From positions 124,001 through 188,000 of the forward strand of contig NZ_JAAGOA010000002.1 of the NCBI RefSeq assembly GCF_010550675.1: a stretch of DNA of 64,000 bases. Reading direction: 5' to 3'. Source of the stretch: Phytoactinopolyspora halotolerans (GTDB lineage Bacteria; Actinomycetota; Actinomycetes; Jiangellales; Jiangellaceae). Numbering within the stretch: position 1 is the first letter of the stretch; each line of letters starts with the position of its first letter. Made by a program: the position numbers and the translations under genes. Positions 6,036-15,010 of this stretch are shown piece after piece. The notes below the pieces were generated by a model. The model ran no database searches, had not been told where the DNA came from, and was given only the letters and a program-made list of their open reading frames with translations.

Positions 6036-9017
6036 TTATCCGAGGTGAACGCGGCGGCGGGTCAGCAGCGCGACCGCCGCGCCGCCGGCGAGAAGCACGC
6101 CGCCTACGGTGATCAGCCATCCAGACAGCGCCGAGCCGGTGTCCGGCAGGTCGCCGTCCTTGCCCGTGTCCGCGCCGGTTCCGGTATCCGAGCCGCCGTC
6201 CGGGCCGGTTTCGGTATCCGAGCCGCCGCCGGTGTCCGCACCGTTTCCGTCGTCGCGCCCGGACGAGTCCCCCGTGCCGTCGTCGGTACCGCTGTCGGAG
6301 CCTTCGTCGCCCCCGGCGCCGTTATCGTCGCCGGTGTCGCCTCCGTCACCGTTGTCGGCGCCGTCGTCGTCACCACCCTCGTCACCGGGAACGTCCCGCG
6401 CCGCCTCGACGATGAACTCCTCGGACAGCTCGACGTCGGCCGCGGTCAGCGTCGCGGTGGACGTGCCCACCGGATAGTCGGCCGGGACGGTCCAGCTCAA
6501 TTCGCCGGTCCCGTCGTCGCCGACGGTGGTGGCCCCGACCTCGGCCTCCATCCCGCCCGCCAACGTGATGGTGAAGCTCAGCGGGTCGAGCTCGGTTCCC
6601 GGCTCGTAGAAGTCGGCGAAGGCGGGTGCACCGTCCTCGGTCAGGGTCGCCGGTACGGCCGTCGCCGACGCGACACCGTCGTCGATCGTCAGCGGTGCGT
6701 CGGAGAGGTCGAGGGCGGCGAACTCCACGTCCGGGTATTCGACCAGCTCGCCGCTGTCCAGGCTCTTGCTCGCGACATCGGCGGTGAGCACACCGGTGTC
6801 ACCATCCACGACGATCTGCGGGTCGGTGAGCGTGAGCTGCAACAGCGGGCCGTCGCCGTAGTCGTGCCCGGCGAAACGCACCTCGCCGGCGAAGCTCAGC
6901 TCCGCCGTGGTCTCGCCGACAGTCCCATGTCCCTTGGCGAACCGGAAGGTGCCGTCGTCGTTACGCGTCGCCGGTTCGCGGACGTCGATGGAGCCGTGGG
7001 CGATATTGCCCTCGATGTAGTTCCGGAACGACTCGCGCACCCCCCAATCGAGCGTGCCGTCGCCCGCGGTCGCGCCGTCATCGGTACGGACGACGACCGT
7101 CGCCTCGGCCCCCGGCGTCAGATGCTCACCACGGAACGTGATCGACTCGCCTTGCTTCACCGTGGACGGAGAGACGGTGAAGGCCGGCTCGTCCGGCTCG
7201 GGGTCAGGATCGGGATCTGGGTCTGGGTCGGGATCGGGGTCGGGATCTGGGTCGGGATCTGGGTCGGGATCCGGGTCTGGGTCAGGATCCGGGTCAGGAT
7301 CCGGGTCTGGCTGATCGTCGGCGAACGTGATCGGGACGAAGACGTCCTGGCTGCGGTCCGCACGGTGATCCTCCTCGATGGCGTCCTGTGCCTGCGCCGA
7401 GTTGAAGCCGGCGACGTAGCACTGCACCTCGCGGCAGTCCTCGCCGGAACCGGTCACGGTGCCCGGGACGGTGAACGTGCGGCTGAGGCTGCCGTCGTCG
7501 TCGGTCTCGATCACCCCGTGACCGAGCCAGCCGGTCGGCCAGCCGTAGGTCTCGTGCTTCGCCGTGTCAGCGGTGATCGCGATGGAGATCTTCCGGTTCG
7601 GTGCGAAGCCGGTGCCGGTCACCGAGATCTCGTCGCCGACCTTGAGCTCTTCGGTCGGCTCGACGGTCAGCTCCGGTTCCGCGTCCGGCTCCTCACCTGG
7701 GTCGCCGTCGTCGGCCACGGAGACCGGAACGGCGATCTCGTGGTCGGGGTTGGCGGCCGCCCCACCCGCGGCGTAGGTGTAAACGCCGTGGTTGCCGTCG
7801 ACGTCCGCGTCATCGCCGACGGTAAGCGTCGTGGAGAACGTTCCCTCGGCAGTCAGCTCCGCATACTGCCCGAGAATCGCGCCGCGATACTGGTCGGGTA
7901 CCTGGTCGAGCGTGGTCTGCGGCATCGCCCAGCGCTGGTCGATCACGGTGCGGGCACCGGACGGTGCGCCCACGGAAGGTTGCCAGGTGTCGGCGAACTC
8001 GCCGAAGACCACGTAGACACCGGCCGGCAGGCCGGCCGGAACGGGCGGCCGGGTCGCGGTGTTGGCTTCCGGGTCGAACCCGGTGCCGCGGACGACGATC
8101 TCGTCTCCGGCATCGACCTCGGTGTCACCGAGCGGCGTCTCTCCATCAGCCGCGAAGACCTCGACCGTCGGCTCCCAGACTGGCTCCTCGGGTTCCTCGG
8201 GTTCTTCGGGCTGCTCGGGTTCTTCGGGCTCTTCCGGTTCCCCGGGTTCTTCAGGTTCCTCGGGCTCTTCGGGCTCCTCCGGTTCTTCCGGCTGCGGCTC
8301 GAGCGTGACCGAGAAGCTCACGGGATCGAGCGCGACGTCCGGCATCTCACCGGCGTAGAAGACGTCCCAGCCGATCGCCTCCATGGCGTCCGGCAAGCCG
8401 GTGGCTTCAGCGTCGGTCACGGTCACGACGCCGTCGTCGTCCGGGGTCAGGTCTGCGTCGTCGAGGTCGACCGTGGCGAACTCGAGGTCCTCGCTCGTCT
8501 CCAGCGCCGGTGGGTCCACGTTCGGGTTGGCGCCGACGAACGGCCGGTAGTCGGCGTCGACGACGAGCGTTCCCTCGTCCCCGTCCAGCTGCAGGCGGAC
8601 GTTGCGTACGGTCAGCTCCAGCACGGGGCCGTTGCCGTAGTCGTGGCCCCAGGTATAGACCTGACCGTCGAATGCCAGCTCTGCGCGGCCGGTTCCTGAA
8701 TCGATCGCTCCGGCGGCATTCGGAAAGGTGAAGGGACCTCGTGCGTTGCCGGAGCCGTCCTGCCACTCCGCGCCGTCGCTGGTGACGATCTCCCCGCCGG
8801 CGATAGGCCCGGCGATGTAGTTGCGATATGACGTCCGTAAGCCCCATTCGAGGCTACCGCCCGACACCGGGCGGGCAGCGCTGTCAGTGCCGTCCTCGCC
8901 GGCCGTCAGCGCGCCTGCGCCGATCGTCGCGCTCATGCCTCCGAAACTCAACACGGCGGCCAAGCCGGCTACTGCCGAGCGTCGTAGCGCCCGGCGCCCC
9001 CTCTCGTGTGTACTCAC
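6036..9017 (-). CDS. htaA: Large cell-surface HtaA haem-binding protein with LPXTG-type anchor
   Basis: Surface protein of 993 aa that probably captures haem or haemoglobin. An export signal lies at residues about 10-40. Two HtaA domains are visible: residues about 55-235 (LEWGLRTSYRNYIAG) and 660-820 (LDWGVRESFRNYIEG). Between them are a Glu/Pro repeat (about 240-285), two Ig/IPT-like segments (FDPEAN..., GTGFAPNRKISIAI) and a long Asp-Pro repeat (about 570-610). A Gly/Asp-rich stalk leads to LPDTG, a hydrophobic segment and RRR, a sortase signal. It starts with GTG one base after the stop of the upstream surface gene, so the two are one operon. Iron control is likely from the DtxR-like boxes at 9997-10035. 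Confidence 0.9.
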   Translation of the reverse strand: MSTHERGRRALRRSAVAGLAAVLSFGGMSATIGAGALTAGEDGTDSAARPVSGGSLEWGLRTSYRNYIAGPIAGGEIVTSDGAEWQDGSGNARGPFTFPNAAGAIDSGTGRAELAFDGQVYTWGHDYGNGPVLELTVRNVRLQLDGDEGTLVVDADYRPFVGANPNVDPPALETSEDLEFATVDLDDADLTPDDDGVVTVTDAEATGLPDAMEAIGWDVFYAGEMPDVALDPVSFSVTLEPQPEEPEEPEEPEEPEEPGEPEEPEEPEQPEEPEEPEEPVWEPTVEVFAADGETPLGDTEVDAGDEIVVRGTGFDPEANTATRPPVPAGLPAGVYVVFGEFADTWQPSVGAPSGARTVIDQRWAMPQTTLDQVPDQYRGAILGQYAELTAEGTFSTTLTVGDDADVDGNHGVYTYAAGGAAANPDHEIAVPVSVADDGDPGEEPDAEPELTVEPTEELKVGDEISVTGTGFAPNRKISIAITADTAKHETYGWPTGWLGHGVIETDDDGSLSRTFTVPGTVTGSGEDCREVQCYVAGFNSAQAQDAIEEDHRADRSQDVFVPITFADDQPDPDPDPDPDPDPDPDPDPDPDPDPDPDPDPDPDPDPEPDEPAFTVSPSTVKQGESITFRGEHLTPGAEATVVVRTDDGATAGDGTLDWGVRESFRNYIEGNIAHGSIDVREPATRNDDGTFRFAKGHGTVGETTAELSFAGEVRFAGHDYGDGPLLQLTLTDPQIVVDGDTGVLTADVASKSLDSGELVEYPDVEFAALDLSDAPLTIDDGVASATAVPATLTEDGAPAFADFYEPGTELDPLSFTITLAGGMEAEVGATTVGDDGTGELSWTVPADYPVGTSTATLTAADVELSEEFIVEAARDVPGDEGGDDDGADNGDGGDTGDDNGAGGDEGSDSGTDDGTGDSSGRDDGNGADTGGGSDTETGPDGGSDTGTGADTGKDGDLPDTGSALSGWLITVGGVLLAGGAAVALLTRRRVHLG

Positions 9018-9018
9018 G

Positions 9019-9951
9019 TCAGTTCTCCCTGGTAGGTGCGGAAGGTGCCGTGCGGTGCCGACCGGCGACGAACGCCCCGGTACCGGCGGCGAGCAGCACC
9101 GTCGCGAGCGCTACACCGGTGGTGACCGGCTTCCCGGTGGCGGCGAGATCGTCGGCCGCGTCGGCGGCCTTCTCCGTGGTGGCGTTGTCACCGGTGGCGC
9201 CGTCGTCACCGGTGGTGCCGGTACCGTTCGCCGAGGCCGGGCCGTCGTCGGATCCGGCGTTGTCGCCTGCTCCGCCGCCCGCACCCTGCGCACCCTGGGC
9301 GTCGGAACCGTCGTCACCTGTGTCGGTCCCGCCGGACTCGTCGTCGCTCGCACCGGATCCGGCGAAGGTCACCGGGACGAGCACATCGGCGCTGCGGTCG
9401 GCTGTGCGGGTGTGGTCGGCCCGTGTCCCGACGACGCAGCCGTCGGGCGCGGCCGATGGATCGAGGCAGTCGGTGAACTCGTCCCGCGCGGCCACATGGA
9501 GCTCGACGCTGAACGAGCCGGTGCCGTTCACCTCCTCGAACGGCTGCGCCAGGCCTTCGCCGTAGGACGGCGGGTTCGACGAGATCCAGGCCGACGTGCC
9601 GCCTCCGCCCTCCATATCCGCTCCACCCAGGCATGGCGTGGGCTGCTGGCCCGCGCCGTTGTCAACGCAGAGCACGACGTATACGCCCTTGTTCAGGTCG
9701 AATCCCGATCCGTTGACGGTGATGGTCTCCCCGTCCGGATCGAGGCCGTCGGACTTGGAGACGGTGACGGTCTGCCCGTCCGGGCCGGTGGCCGTCGTCG
9801 TCGCTGTCGCCACGGCCGGTAGTGACAACGCGCCGGCGGCGGCCAGTGAGATCGCGGCCGTCGAGGTCAGCACGGTTCGGCGTGATGGGCGGCGATGCAT
9901 GTGCCGGCGCAGAGCGAGGGCACGCGGTGTCCGCATCGTTGGTGTGGGCAT
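9019..9951 (-). CDS. Exported HtaA-associated surface protein
   Basis: 310-aa secreted protein. An Arg-rich N-terminus and hydrophobic stretch (AAISLAAAGALSLPAVATA, about residues 32-50) form the signal peptide. The middle holds one Ig/neocarzinostatin-like domain (VTVNGSGFDL-type strand, VYVVLCVDN, SVELHVAARDEFTDCLD, DVLVPVTFAG) resembling the IPT-like repeats of the downstream HtaA protein. Next come a Gly/Asp/Ala linker and a C-terminal membrane helix with a short basic tail; ATGKP takes the position of an LPXTG-like motif but does not match it. First gene of the surface haem operon, next to tandem DtxR-type boxes. It may present haem to the HtaA protein; that role is inferred from context. 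Confidence 0.8.
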   Translation of the reverse strand: MPTPTMRTPRALALRRHMHRRPSRRTVLTSTAAISLAAAGALSLPAVATATTTATGPDGQTVTVSKSDGLDPDGETITVNGSGFDLNKGVYVVLCVDNGAGQQPTPCLGGADMEGGGGTSAWISSNPPSYGEGLAQPFEEVNGTGSFSVELHVAARDEFTDCLDPSAAPDGCVVGTRADHTRTADRSADVLVPVTFAGSGASDDESGGTDTGDDGSDAQGAQGAGGGAGDNAGSDDGPASANGTGTTGDDGATGDNATTEKAADAADDLAATGKPVTTGVALATVLLAAGTGAFVAGRHRTAPSAPTREN

Positions 9952-9996
9952 CCTCCACCTCGGGTTGGTTTCGGTATGGATGTCGGCAAGGATGGC

Positions 9997-10035
9997 AAAG
10001 GTTAGCCTTGCCTGTATTCGGATAGGCTAGCCTTA
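9997..10035. promoter_or_regulatory. Two DtxR/IdeR-like iron boxes in the divergent haem promoter
   Basis: Box 1 at 9997-10015 (AAAGGTTAGCCTTGCCTGT) matches 15 of 19 positions of the DtxR consensus TWAGGTWAGSCTWACCTWA. Box 2 at 10017-10035 (TTCGGATAGGCTAGCCTTA) matches 16 of 19. They are adjacent and sit between the surface operon (start 9951) and haem oxygenase (start 10060), so one iron-loaded repressor could shut both directions. Confidence 0.8.
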
Positions 10036-10059
10036 ATTGATCCGACTGAGGAGGGGCCC

Positions 10060-10728
10060 GTGACTACGATGACCACGGTGGACCGACCGTCGTTCTCTCA
10101 GCGGCTACGGGAGCGCAGCTGGACGCTGCATCAGCGAGCCGAGGGTGCCGGTTTCATGAAAGCGCTGATGAACGGGGAGATCGAGCGCGCTGGATACGCC
10201 CTGATGGTCAGCCAGCACCTGTTCATCTACGACGCGCTGGAGACCACGGAGTGTGATCTTCGCGACAATGAGGTCGCCGGTCCGTTCATCACCGAACGGC
10301 TGCATCGGGTCCCCAGCCTCCGCGCCGACCTGGACGCTCTGCTGGGCACGGACTGGGCCGAGCGGGCGGAACCGCTGCCGGCCACCCGGACCTACGCGGC
10401 CCGGATCCGGGAGATGGCCGCCTGGCCAGGGGGTTTCGTGGCACATCACTACACGCGGTATCTGGGCGACCTGTCCGGCGGGCTGGCCATCGGCCGGGTA
10501 GTGGCCCGGGTTTACGGCCTCGACGGCCCCGGGGTCAGCTTCTATCGGTTCGATCGGATCGACAAGCCGAAGGTCTTCAAGGACGAGTACCGGCACCGGC
10601 TGGACAGCACGGCCTGGGAGCCGGATGAGCAGGAGCGCATCATCGACGAGGTGCTCAACGCCTACCGGCTCAACACCGAGGTGTTCGCCGATCTGGCGCG
10701 GGAGCTCGGTATGGGCGCTCCGCGCTGA
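10060..10728 (+). CDS. hmuO: Haem oxygenase (biliverdin-producing)
   Basis: Degrades haem to biliverdin, CO and ferrous iron in the cytosol. 222 aa, the usual size. The proximal haem ligand is His24 in SWTLHQRAEG; the distal-helix motif GDLSGG follows YTRYL near residue 135. Start GTG at 10060 with AGGAGGGG just upstream. First gene of a four-gene operon: its stop overlaps the ATG of the haem-binding lipoprotein by one base. The DtxR-like boxes end 24 bp upstream. Confidence 0.96.
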   Translation: MTTMTTVDRPSFSQRLRERSWTLHQRAEGAGFMKALMNGEIERAGYALMVSQHLFIYDALETTECDLRDNEVAGPFITERLHRVPSLRADLDALLGTDWAERAEPLPATRTYAARIREMAAWPGGFVAHHYTRYLGDLSGGLAIGRVVARVYGLDGPGVSFYRFDRIDKPKVFKDEYRHRLDSTAWEPDEQERIIDEVLNAYRLNTEVFADLARELGMGAPR

Positions 10729-12002
10729 TGGCGGCGAACCAGACAACCGGCCGTGGCGCCGTCGGCCAGAACCGGTTGCGACGTCCGCGCCGAGTGCTGA
10801 CGCTGCTCACTCTTCCGGTTGCCCTCGGGCTGCTGGCCGGCGGCTGCATGGACACCTCCGACGACGGGAACAGGGGCGAGGGCGTCCACCGCGCTGCGGC
10901 CACGGGCGGCGCGGGGGAAGGCGCAGGGAGCGGCGGGGCGAGCGGCGGGGGCGATCCGGCGATGGTCGATGCGTGTCCAGAGCCGGTCGAGGGATTCGCC
11001 GTCTCGGTTGACGCCGACGGCGAACCGATCGAGACCGCGGACAGCGACGCCGGTGTCAAGCGTGGCGGTGACCTGCCGGACCCGCACACGCTCACCGGCC
11101 CGTCGACGGCCCAGATCGCCGACGAGGACATCCACCCGGTCGTCGACGACCCGCGGCCGGAGCTGCCCGTCGTCGTCGAGTCGTGCGACGGCGAGACCGT
11201 CCAGGTCGCCGACGCGAGCCGGATTCTCGCCGTGGACCTGTACGGCACGCTTGCCGAGATGGTGTTCAGCATCGGCCTCGGCGACCGTGTGGTCGGGCGG
11301 GATACCTCTACGGGGTTCCCGCAGGCCGAGCACCTGCCGCTGGTCACGCCCAGCGCGCACGACCTGAACGCTGAGGCCATCCTGGCAATCGATCCGACGG
11401 TGGTGCTCACCGATGCCAGCATCGGGCCGCCGGAGGTTCAGCAGCAGCTTCGTGACGCCGGCATACCTGTCATCTTCTTCGACGACGCGCGCACCATCGA
11501 CGGTGTTCCCGGACAGATCCGGGCAGTGGCGGGTGCGCTCGGCGTGCCCGAGGCCGGCGAAGCGCTCATCGAGCGAACCCAGGCCGAGATCTCCGCGGCG
11601 ATGGCGATGGCACCGGACGACGGCGCCCCGCTCCGGATCGCGTTCCTCTACATGCGCGGAGGGATGGTGCAGCTGCTGGCCGGTCCCGGTTCGGGGGCGG
11701 ACGCGATGATCTGCGCGATCGGGGCGGTCGACGTGGGCACGGACATCGGGCTCGAACGTTCCTTCACGCAGATCACGTCGGAGGCGCTGATCGAGGCGGC
11801 CCCGGACGTCATCATCATGATGACGGAAGGTCTGAACTCCATCGGTGGTGTCGACGGGTTGGAGAAGGTGCCCGGAGTCGGTCAGACACCGGCGGGTCAG
11901 AACCAGCGCGTCGTCGACATGGATGACACCCAGCTGCTCAGCTTCGGGCCGCGGACCGGCCAGACCATCGCCGCGCTGGCTGAAGCCGTCTACGTGCCGT
12001 GA
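10728..12002 (+). CDS. hmuT: Haemin ABC transporter substrate-binding lipoprotein
   Basis: Extracellular haem-binding lipoprotein of 424 aa that feeds the HmuUV importer. The lipobox is LAGGC with Cys40 after an Arg-rich N-terminus and hydrophobic helix. Residues about 45-150 are a low-complexity Gly/Asp/Pro region, longer than in most homologues. The TroA/BtuF-like domain runs from about 160 to the end (RILAVDLYGTLAEMVFSIGL, FPQAEHLPLV, IFFDDARTIDGVPGQI). It overlaps the haem oxygenase stop by one base and the permease start by four bases, showing translational coupling. Confidence 0.94.
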   Translation: MAANQTTGRGAVGQNRLRRPRRVLTLLTLPVALGLLAGGCMDTSDDGNRGEGVHRAAATGGAGEGAGSGGASGGGDPAMVDACPEPVEGFAVSVDADGEPIETADSDAGVKRGGDLPDPHTLTGPSTAQIADEDIHPVVDDPRPELPVVVESCDGETVQVADASRILAVDLYGTLAEMVFSIGLGDRVVGRDTSTGFPQAEHLPLVTPSAHDLNAEAILAIDPTVVLTDASIGPPEVQQQLRDAGIPVIFFDDARTIDGVPGQIRAVAGALGVPEAGEALIERTQAEISAAMAMAPDDGAPLRIAFLYMRGGMVQLLAGPGSGADAMICAIGAVDVGTDIGLERSFTQITSEALIEAAPDVIIMMTEGLNSIGGVDGLEKVPGVGQTPAGQNQRVVDMDDTQLLSFGPRTGQTIAALAEAVYVP

Positions 12003-13183
12003 GCACCGACGTCTCCAGGACGGACAGCCAGACGCCGCCCGCAGATGCGGAGGTGCGGCGGGACCGGCCTCCGCACGGTGGTCGGCGCGCGCCGTCCAGG
12101 CGTGTGCGGGCAGCGGTGCTGATCGGCGGGCTGGCCGCTGCGCTGGCGATGGTGGCGGTGGTGTCAGCCGGGAGTGGCCAGCTGGCGATCCCGCCCGGTG
12201 AGGTCGCCGGTTCGGTGCTTCACCGGGTGGACGGCGGGCTGGAGTCGTTGCTGGCGCGGTTCGGCGTCGTCGCTGATCTGCCGCTGGACGTGGGGCCGTT
12301 GCCGTCGCACGCGCAGGGGGAGAACACGCTGTGGCTGGTGCGGTTCCCGCGTGTGGTGCTCGCGATGCTGGTGGGCGCCGCGCTGGCGACCGCAGGCGCG
12401 CTGATGCAGGGCATCTTCGGCAATCCCCTGGCCGAACCCGCGCTGGTCGGCGTCTCACCGGGAGCGGCGGTCGGCGCGAGCCTGGTGTTCGTCACCGGGG
12501 CCAGCTTCCTCGATGAGTGGACCGTTCCGGTGGCGGCGTTCAGTACCGGTCTGTGTGCGACGCTGCTGGTCTACCTGCTGTCTCGTTCCGGCGGCCGGAC
12601 CGAGGTGGTCACCCTGATCCTGACCGGCGTGGCTGTCACCGCGGTCGCGTCCGCGCTGGTCGCCTTCAACACGTTCGTGGCGAACCCGGAGGCGCGCGAG
12701 CAGATCGTGTTCTGGCAGCTCGGCAGCCTCAACGGCGCACGATGGCCGGCGGTGACCGCGGTGCTGCCGTTCGTCGTCGTCGGGCTGGTCGCCGCGGTGC
12801 TGCTGGCTCGATCCCTCGACCTGCTCGCCCTCGGGGACCGGGCGGCGCGACACCTCGGGGTCAATGTGGAGCGGTTGCGGATCGTGGCCATCGTCGTCGT
12901 GGCGATGCTCGTCGGCTCGGGCGTCGCTTTTGCCGGGGTGATCGGCTTTGTGGGACTGGTTGTTCCACATCTGATCAGGATGGTGGCCGGTCCCGGCCAT
13001 CGGGTGCTCTTGCCGGCCAGCGCGCTCGGGGGTGCCGTGTTGCTGGTGGGCGCCGACCTGGTGGCGCGGACCGCGATCGCCTACGCGGATCTTCCGCTCG
13101 GCATGCTCACCGCGCTGGTGGGAGGGCCGTTCTTCTTCTGGCTGTTGCGCCGCACCCGTAGCCGGGCAGGTGGTTGGGCGTGA
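11999..13183 (+). CDS. hmuU: FecCD-family haem/iron ABC permease
   Basis: Integral membrane permease of 394 aa with the multiple helices of the BtuC/FecCD family. Signature stretches are visible: RFPRVVLAMLVGAALATAGA followed by QGIFGNPLAEPALVGVSPGA, and near the C-terminus GFVGLVVPHLIRMVAG. The N-terminal 45 residues are a cytoplasmic basic/polar extension. The GTG start overlaps the hmuT stop and the gene ends in a GTGA overlap with hmuV. Works with HmuT and HmuV to import haem. Confidence 0.95.
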   Translation: MSTDVSRTDSQTPPADAEVRRDRPPHGGRRAPSRRVRAAVLIGGLAAALAMVAVVSAGSGQLAIPPGEVAGSVLHRVDGGLESLLARFGVVADLPLDVGPLPSHAQGENTLWLVRFPRVVLAMLVGAALATAGALMQGIFGNPLAEPALVGVSPGAAVGASLVFVTGASFLDEWTVPVAAFSTGLCATLLVYLLSRSGGRTEVVTLILTGVAVTAVASALVAFNTFVANPEAREQIVFWQLGSLNGARWPAVTAVLPFVVVGLVAAVLLARSLDLLALGDRAARHLGVNVERLRIVAIVVVAMLVGSGVAFAGVIGFVGLVVPHLIRMVAGPGHRVLLPASALGGAVLLVGADLVARTAIAYADLPLGMLTALVGGPFFFWLLRRTRSRAGGWA

Positions 13184-14004
13184 TCGGGCGGTCCGTGTCG
13201 CGACGTCGGCGGATACCGGTGCGGCTGGATCCGGGTGAGGTGATCGCGGCGGCGCACGGTGCCGGGGTGGTCCTCGGCGGTGCCCGCGTGCTCGACGACG
13301 TCACGGTCGATGTCCGCACCGGAGAGGTTTTGGCGTTGGTCGGGCCGAACGGGGCCGGGAAGTCGACCCTGTTGTCGGTGCTGGCCGGCGACCTCGCCCC
13401 CGTGTCCGGGTATGCCGAACTGATCGGACGGCCGCCGCGACGGTGGTCCGCGGCCGAGGCGGCGATGCGCCGAGCCGTCCTGCTTCAGCAGGTCAGTCTG
13501 TCGTTCCCGTTCACCGTTGCTGAGGTCGTGCGCATGGGCCGATCGCCGTGGGCGGGTACCGAGCGGGAGGACGAGGACGAGCAGGCCGTCGCCGAGGCGA
13601 TGGCCACGGCGGATGTGGCCGCCTTCGCCGAGCGCCGTTTCAACACGTTATCCGGAGGTGAACGAGCACGGGTGGCGCTGGCCCGAGTGCTCGCCCAGCG
13701 TGCGCAGCTGGTCCTGCTCGACGAACCTACCGCCGCGCTCGATCTGCACCATCAGGAGATGGTGCTCGGCGTGGCGAGGCGTCGTGCGGCGGCGGGGGAC
13801 GCCGTCGTCGTGGTGCTGCACGACCTGAATGTGGCGGCCGGGTACGCGGATCGGATCGTGGTCTTATCCGATGGTTCGGTTGCCGCGGTCGGCTCTCCGC
13901 AACAGGTGTTCACCAGCGGGTTGCTGAGTGAGGTGTACATGCACGAGGTGGAGGTGCTCGATCACCCGCGGGCGTCGACGCCGATCATCCTGCCACGCCG
14001 TTGA
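13180..14004 (+). CDS. hmuV: Haemin ABC transporter ATP-binding protein
   Basis: Cytosolic ATPase that powers HmuU. Walker A GPNGAGKST lies near residue 55, the Q-loop is in LLQQVSLSFPF, the signature is LSGGERARVALARVL, and Walker B plus D-loop is LVLLDEPTAALD with the H-loop in VVVLHDLNVAAGYADR. Start chosen as GTG 13180 because it overlaps the hmuU stop (GTGA); an in-frame TTG lies two codons upstream. Last gene of the iron-regulated haem operon. Confidence 0.94.
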   Translation: MIGRSVSRRRRIPVRLDPGEVIAAAHGAGVVLGGARVLDDVTVDVRTGEVLALVGPNGAGKSTLLSVLAGDLAPVSGYAELIGRPPRRWSAAEAAMRRAVLLQQVSLSFPFTVAEVVRMGRSPWAGTEREDEDEQAVAEAMATADVAAFAERRFNTLSGGERARVALARVLAQRAQLVLLDEPTAALDLHHQEMVLGVARRRAAAGDAVVVVLHDLNVAAGYADRIVVLSDGSVAAVGSPQQVFTSGLLSEVYMHEVEVLDHPRASTPIILPRR

Positions 14005-14103
14005 AACACGGGTCGCATGCCTGAGTCCGCGGCGGAGACGATGGCCTTCGCTCGCAGGAATGCGCATCTACCAGCGCCTTTTCCCGCCGCCCCCACGTCA
14101 ACG

Positions 14104-14874
14104 TTATGACGGCGAGGCCCCTTCATCGAGGCCCTCGATATACGCCTGTAGGCCGTCCAGGAGGCGGGCCAGACCGAACTCGAAGTACTGCTCGTGAGTC
14201 CAGGAGAACGTGTCCTCGGATAGGCCGGCCATCGTCGGGTACCGGCCGCTCTCCATGGCTTTGGTCAGTATCGGCTCCTGGGTGGCCCAGAACTCCTCGG
14301 TGCTGACGCCGGAGTGTTCCTCCGCCCGCTTCTCGCCGAGATGCGCACGGGCGGCGCTCTCCACGAAGTTGAACACCAGGCTGAGCACCATGAGCATCTC
14401 CGGATCGCTCAGCCGGGTACCTGACCGCAGATGGGTGAGGACGTACTCCAGTCCCGCCAGGCCGTTCGGGCCGAGTAGCGGTCGGCTCTGGTCGACGAAC
14501 GGATACCACGGATGCTCCAGGCAGAGCTGCCAGTGCTCGCGTGCTGCCATCTCGAGCAGCTCGCGCCAGCCGAGCGAAGGTGATTCCGCGATCTCGGGCG
14601 GTGCTTCGGAGACCCGGTCGAGCATGAGGTCGAGAAGCTCGTTCTTGCCCGGGATGTAGCGGTACAGCGACATGGTGCCGACATCCAGCTTGGTGGCCAC
14701 CTTGCGCATGGAGAGGGCTTCCAGGCCCTCGGCGTCGGCGATCTCGATCGCGGCGGTGACGATCCGGTCCAGCGTCAGCCCCGGCTTGGGGCCGCGGGTG
14801 GGACGCTCACGCAGGTTCCAGAGCAGCTCCAGGCTGCGGTTGACGTCGCCGCTGCCGCTGTACTCGGTCGTCAT
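14104..14874 (-). CDS. TetR/AcrR-family repressor next to a DrrAB exporter
   Basis: TetR regulator of about 256 aa. The HTH lies near residues 30-75 (DRIVTAAIEIADAEGLEALS, VATKLDVGTMSLYRYIPGK), followed by the TetR C-terminal class C-like domain (HPWYPFVDQSRPLLGPNGL). ATG 14874 was preferred over GTG 14883, three codons upstream. It is divergent from the ABC exporter at 15011 and very likely represses it in response to a toxic compound. The shared 136-bp spacer carries two TGTACGC direct repeats. Confidence 0.9.
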   Translation of the reverse strand: MTTEYSGSGDVNRSLELLWNLRERPTRGPKPGLTLDRIVTAAIEIADAEGLEALSMRKVATKLDVGTMSLYRYIPGKNELLDLMLDRVSEAPPEIAESPSLGWRELLEMAAREHWQLCLEHPWYPFVDQSRPLLGPNGLAGLEYVLTHLRSGTRLSDPEMLMVLSLVFNFVESAARAHLGEKRAEEHSGVSTEEFWATQEPILTKAMESGRYPTMAGLSEDTFSWTHEQYFEFGLARLLDGLQAYIEGLDEGASPS

Positions 14875-14940
14875 GGTTCCCACAGCTTAGCCACGGTGGG
14901 TGCGGCACGCTGCACGCCGCCCGGGACGGCGAAATAAATG

Positions 14941-14976
14941 CGTGCACTGTACGCGTTGACGGGTATAGTGTACGCA
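14941..14976. promoter_or_regulatory. Candidate TetR operator/promoter between repressor and exporter
   Basis: Direct repeats TGTACGC at 14948-14954 and 14969-14975 (21 bp apart) flank TTGACGGGTATAGT. TATAGT at 14964-14969 would be a good -10 for the exporter; the -35 is weak. GCGT/ACGC half-sites give partial dyad symmetry. Binding by the adjacent TetR protein is inferred from position. Confidence 0.4.
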
Positions 14977-15010
14977 GTTGTGTGCTGTGCGCGAGAGGAA
15001 AGGAGGCGCA

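Noticed and set aside
7190-7312. Repeat array that could suggest a CRISPR or other repeat locus
   Set aside because: It codes for the Asp-Pro run of the HtaA protein in frame; there are no spacers and no cas genes.
5976-8699. 907-codon open frame on the plus strand
   Set aside because: It is the antisense of the HtaA gene; its residues are Arg/Gly/Val-rich without domains, and the repeats reflect the Glu-Pro and Asp-Pro coding on the other strand.
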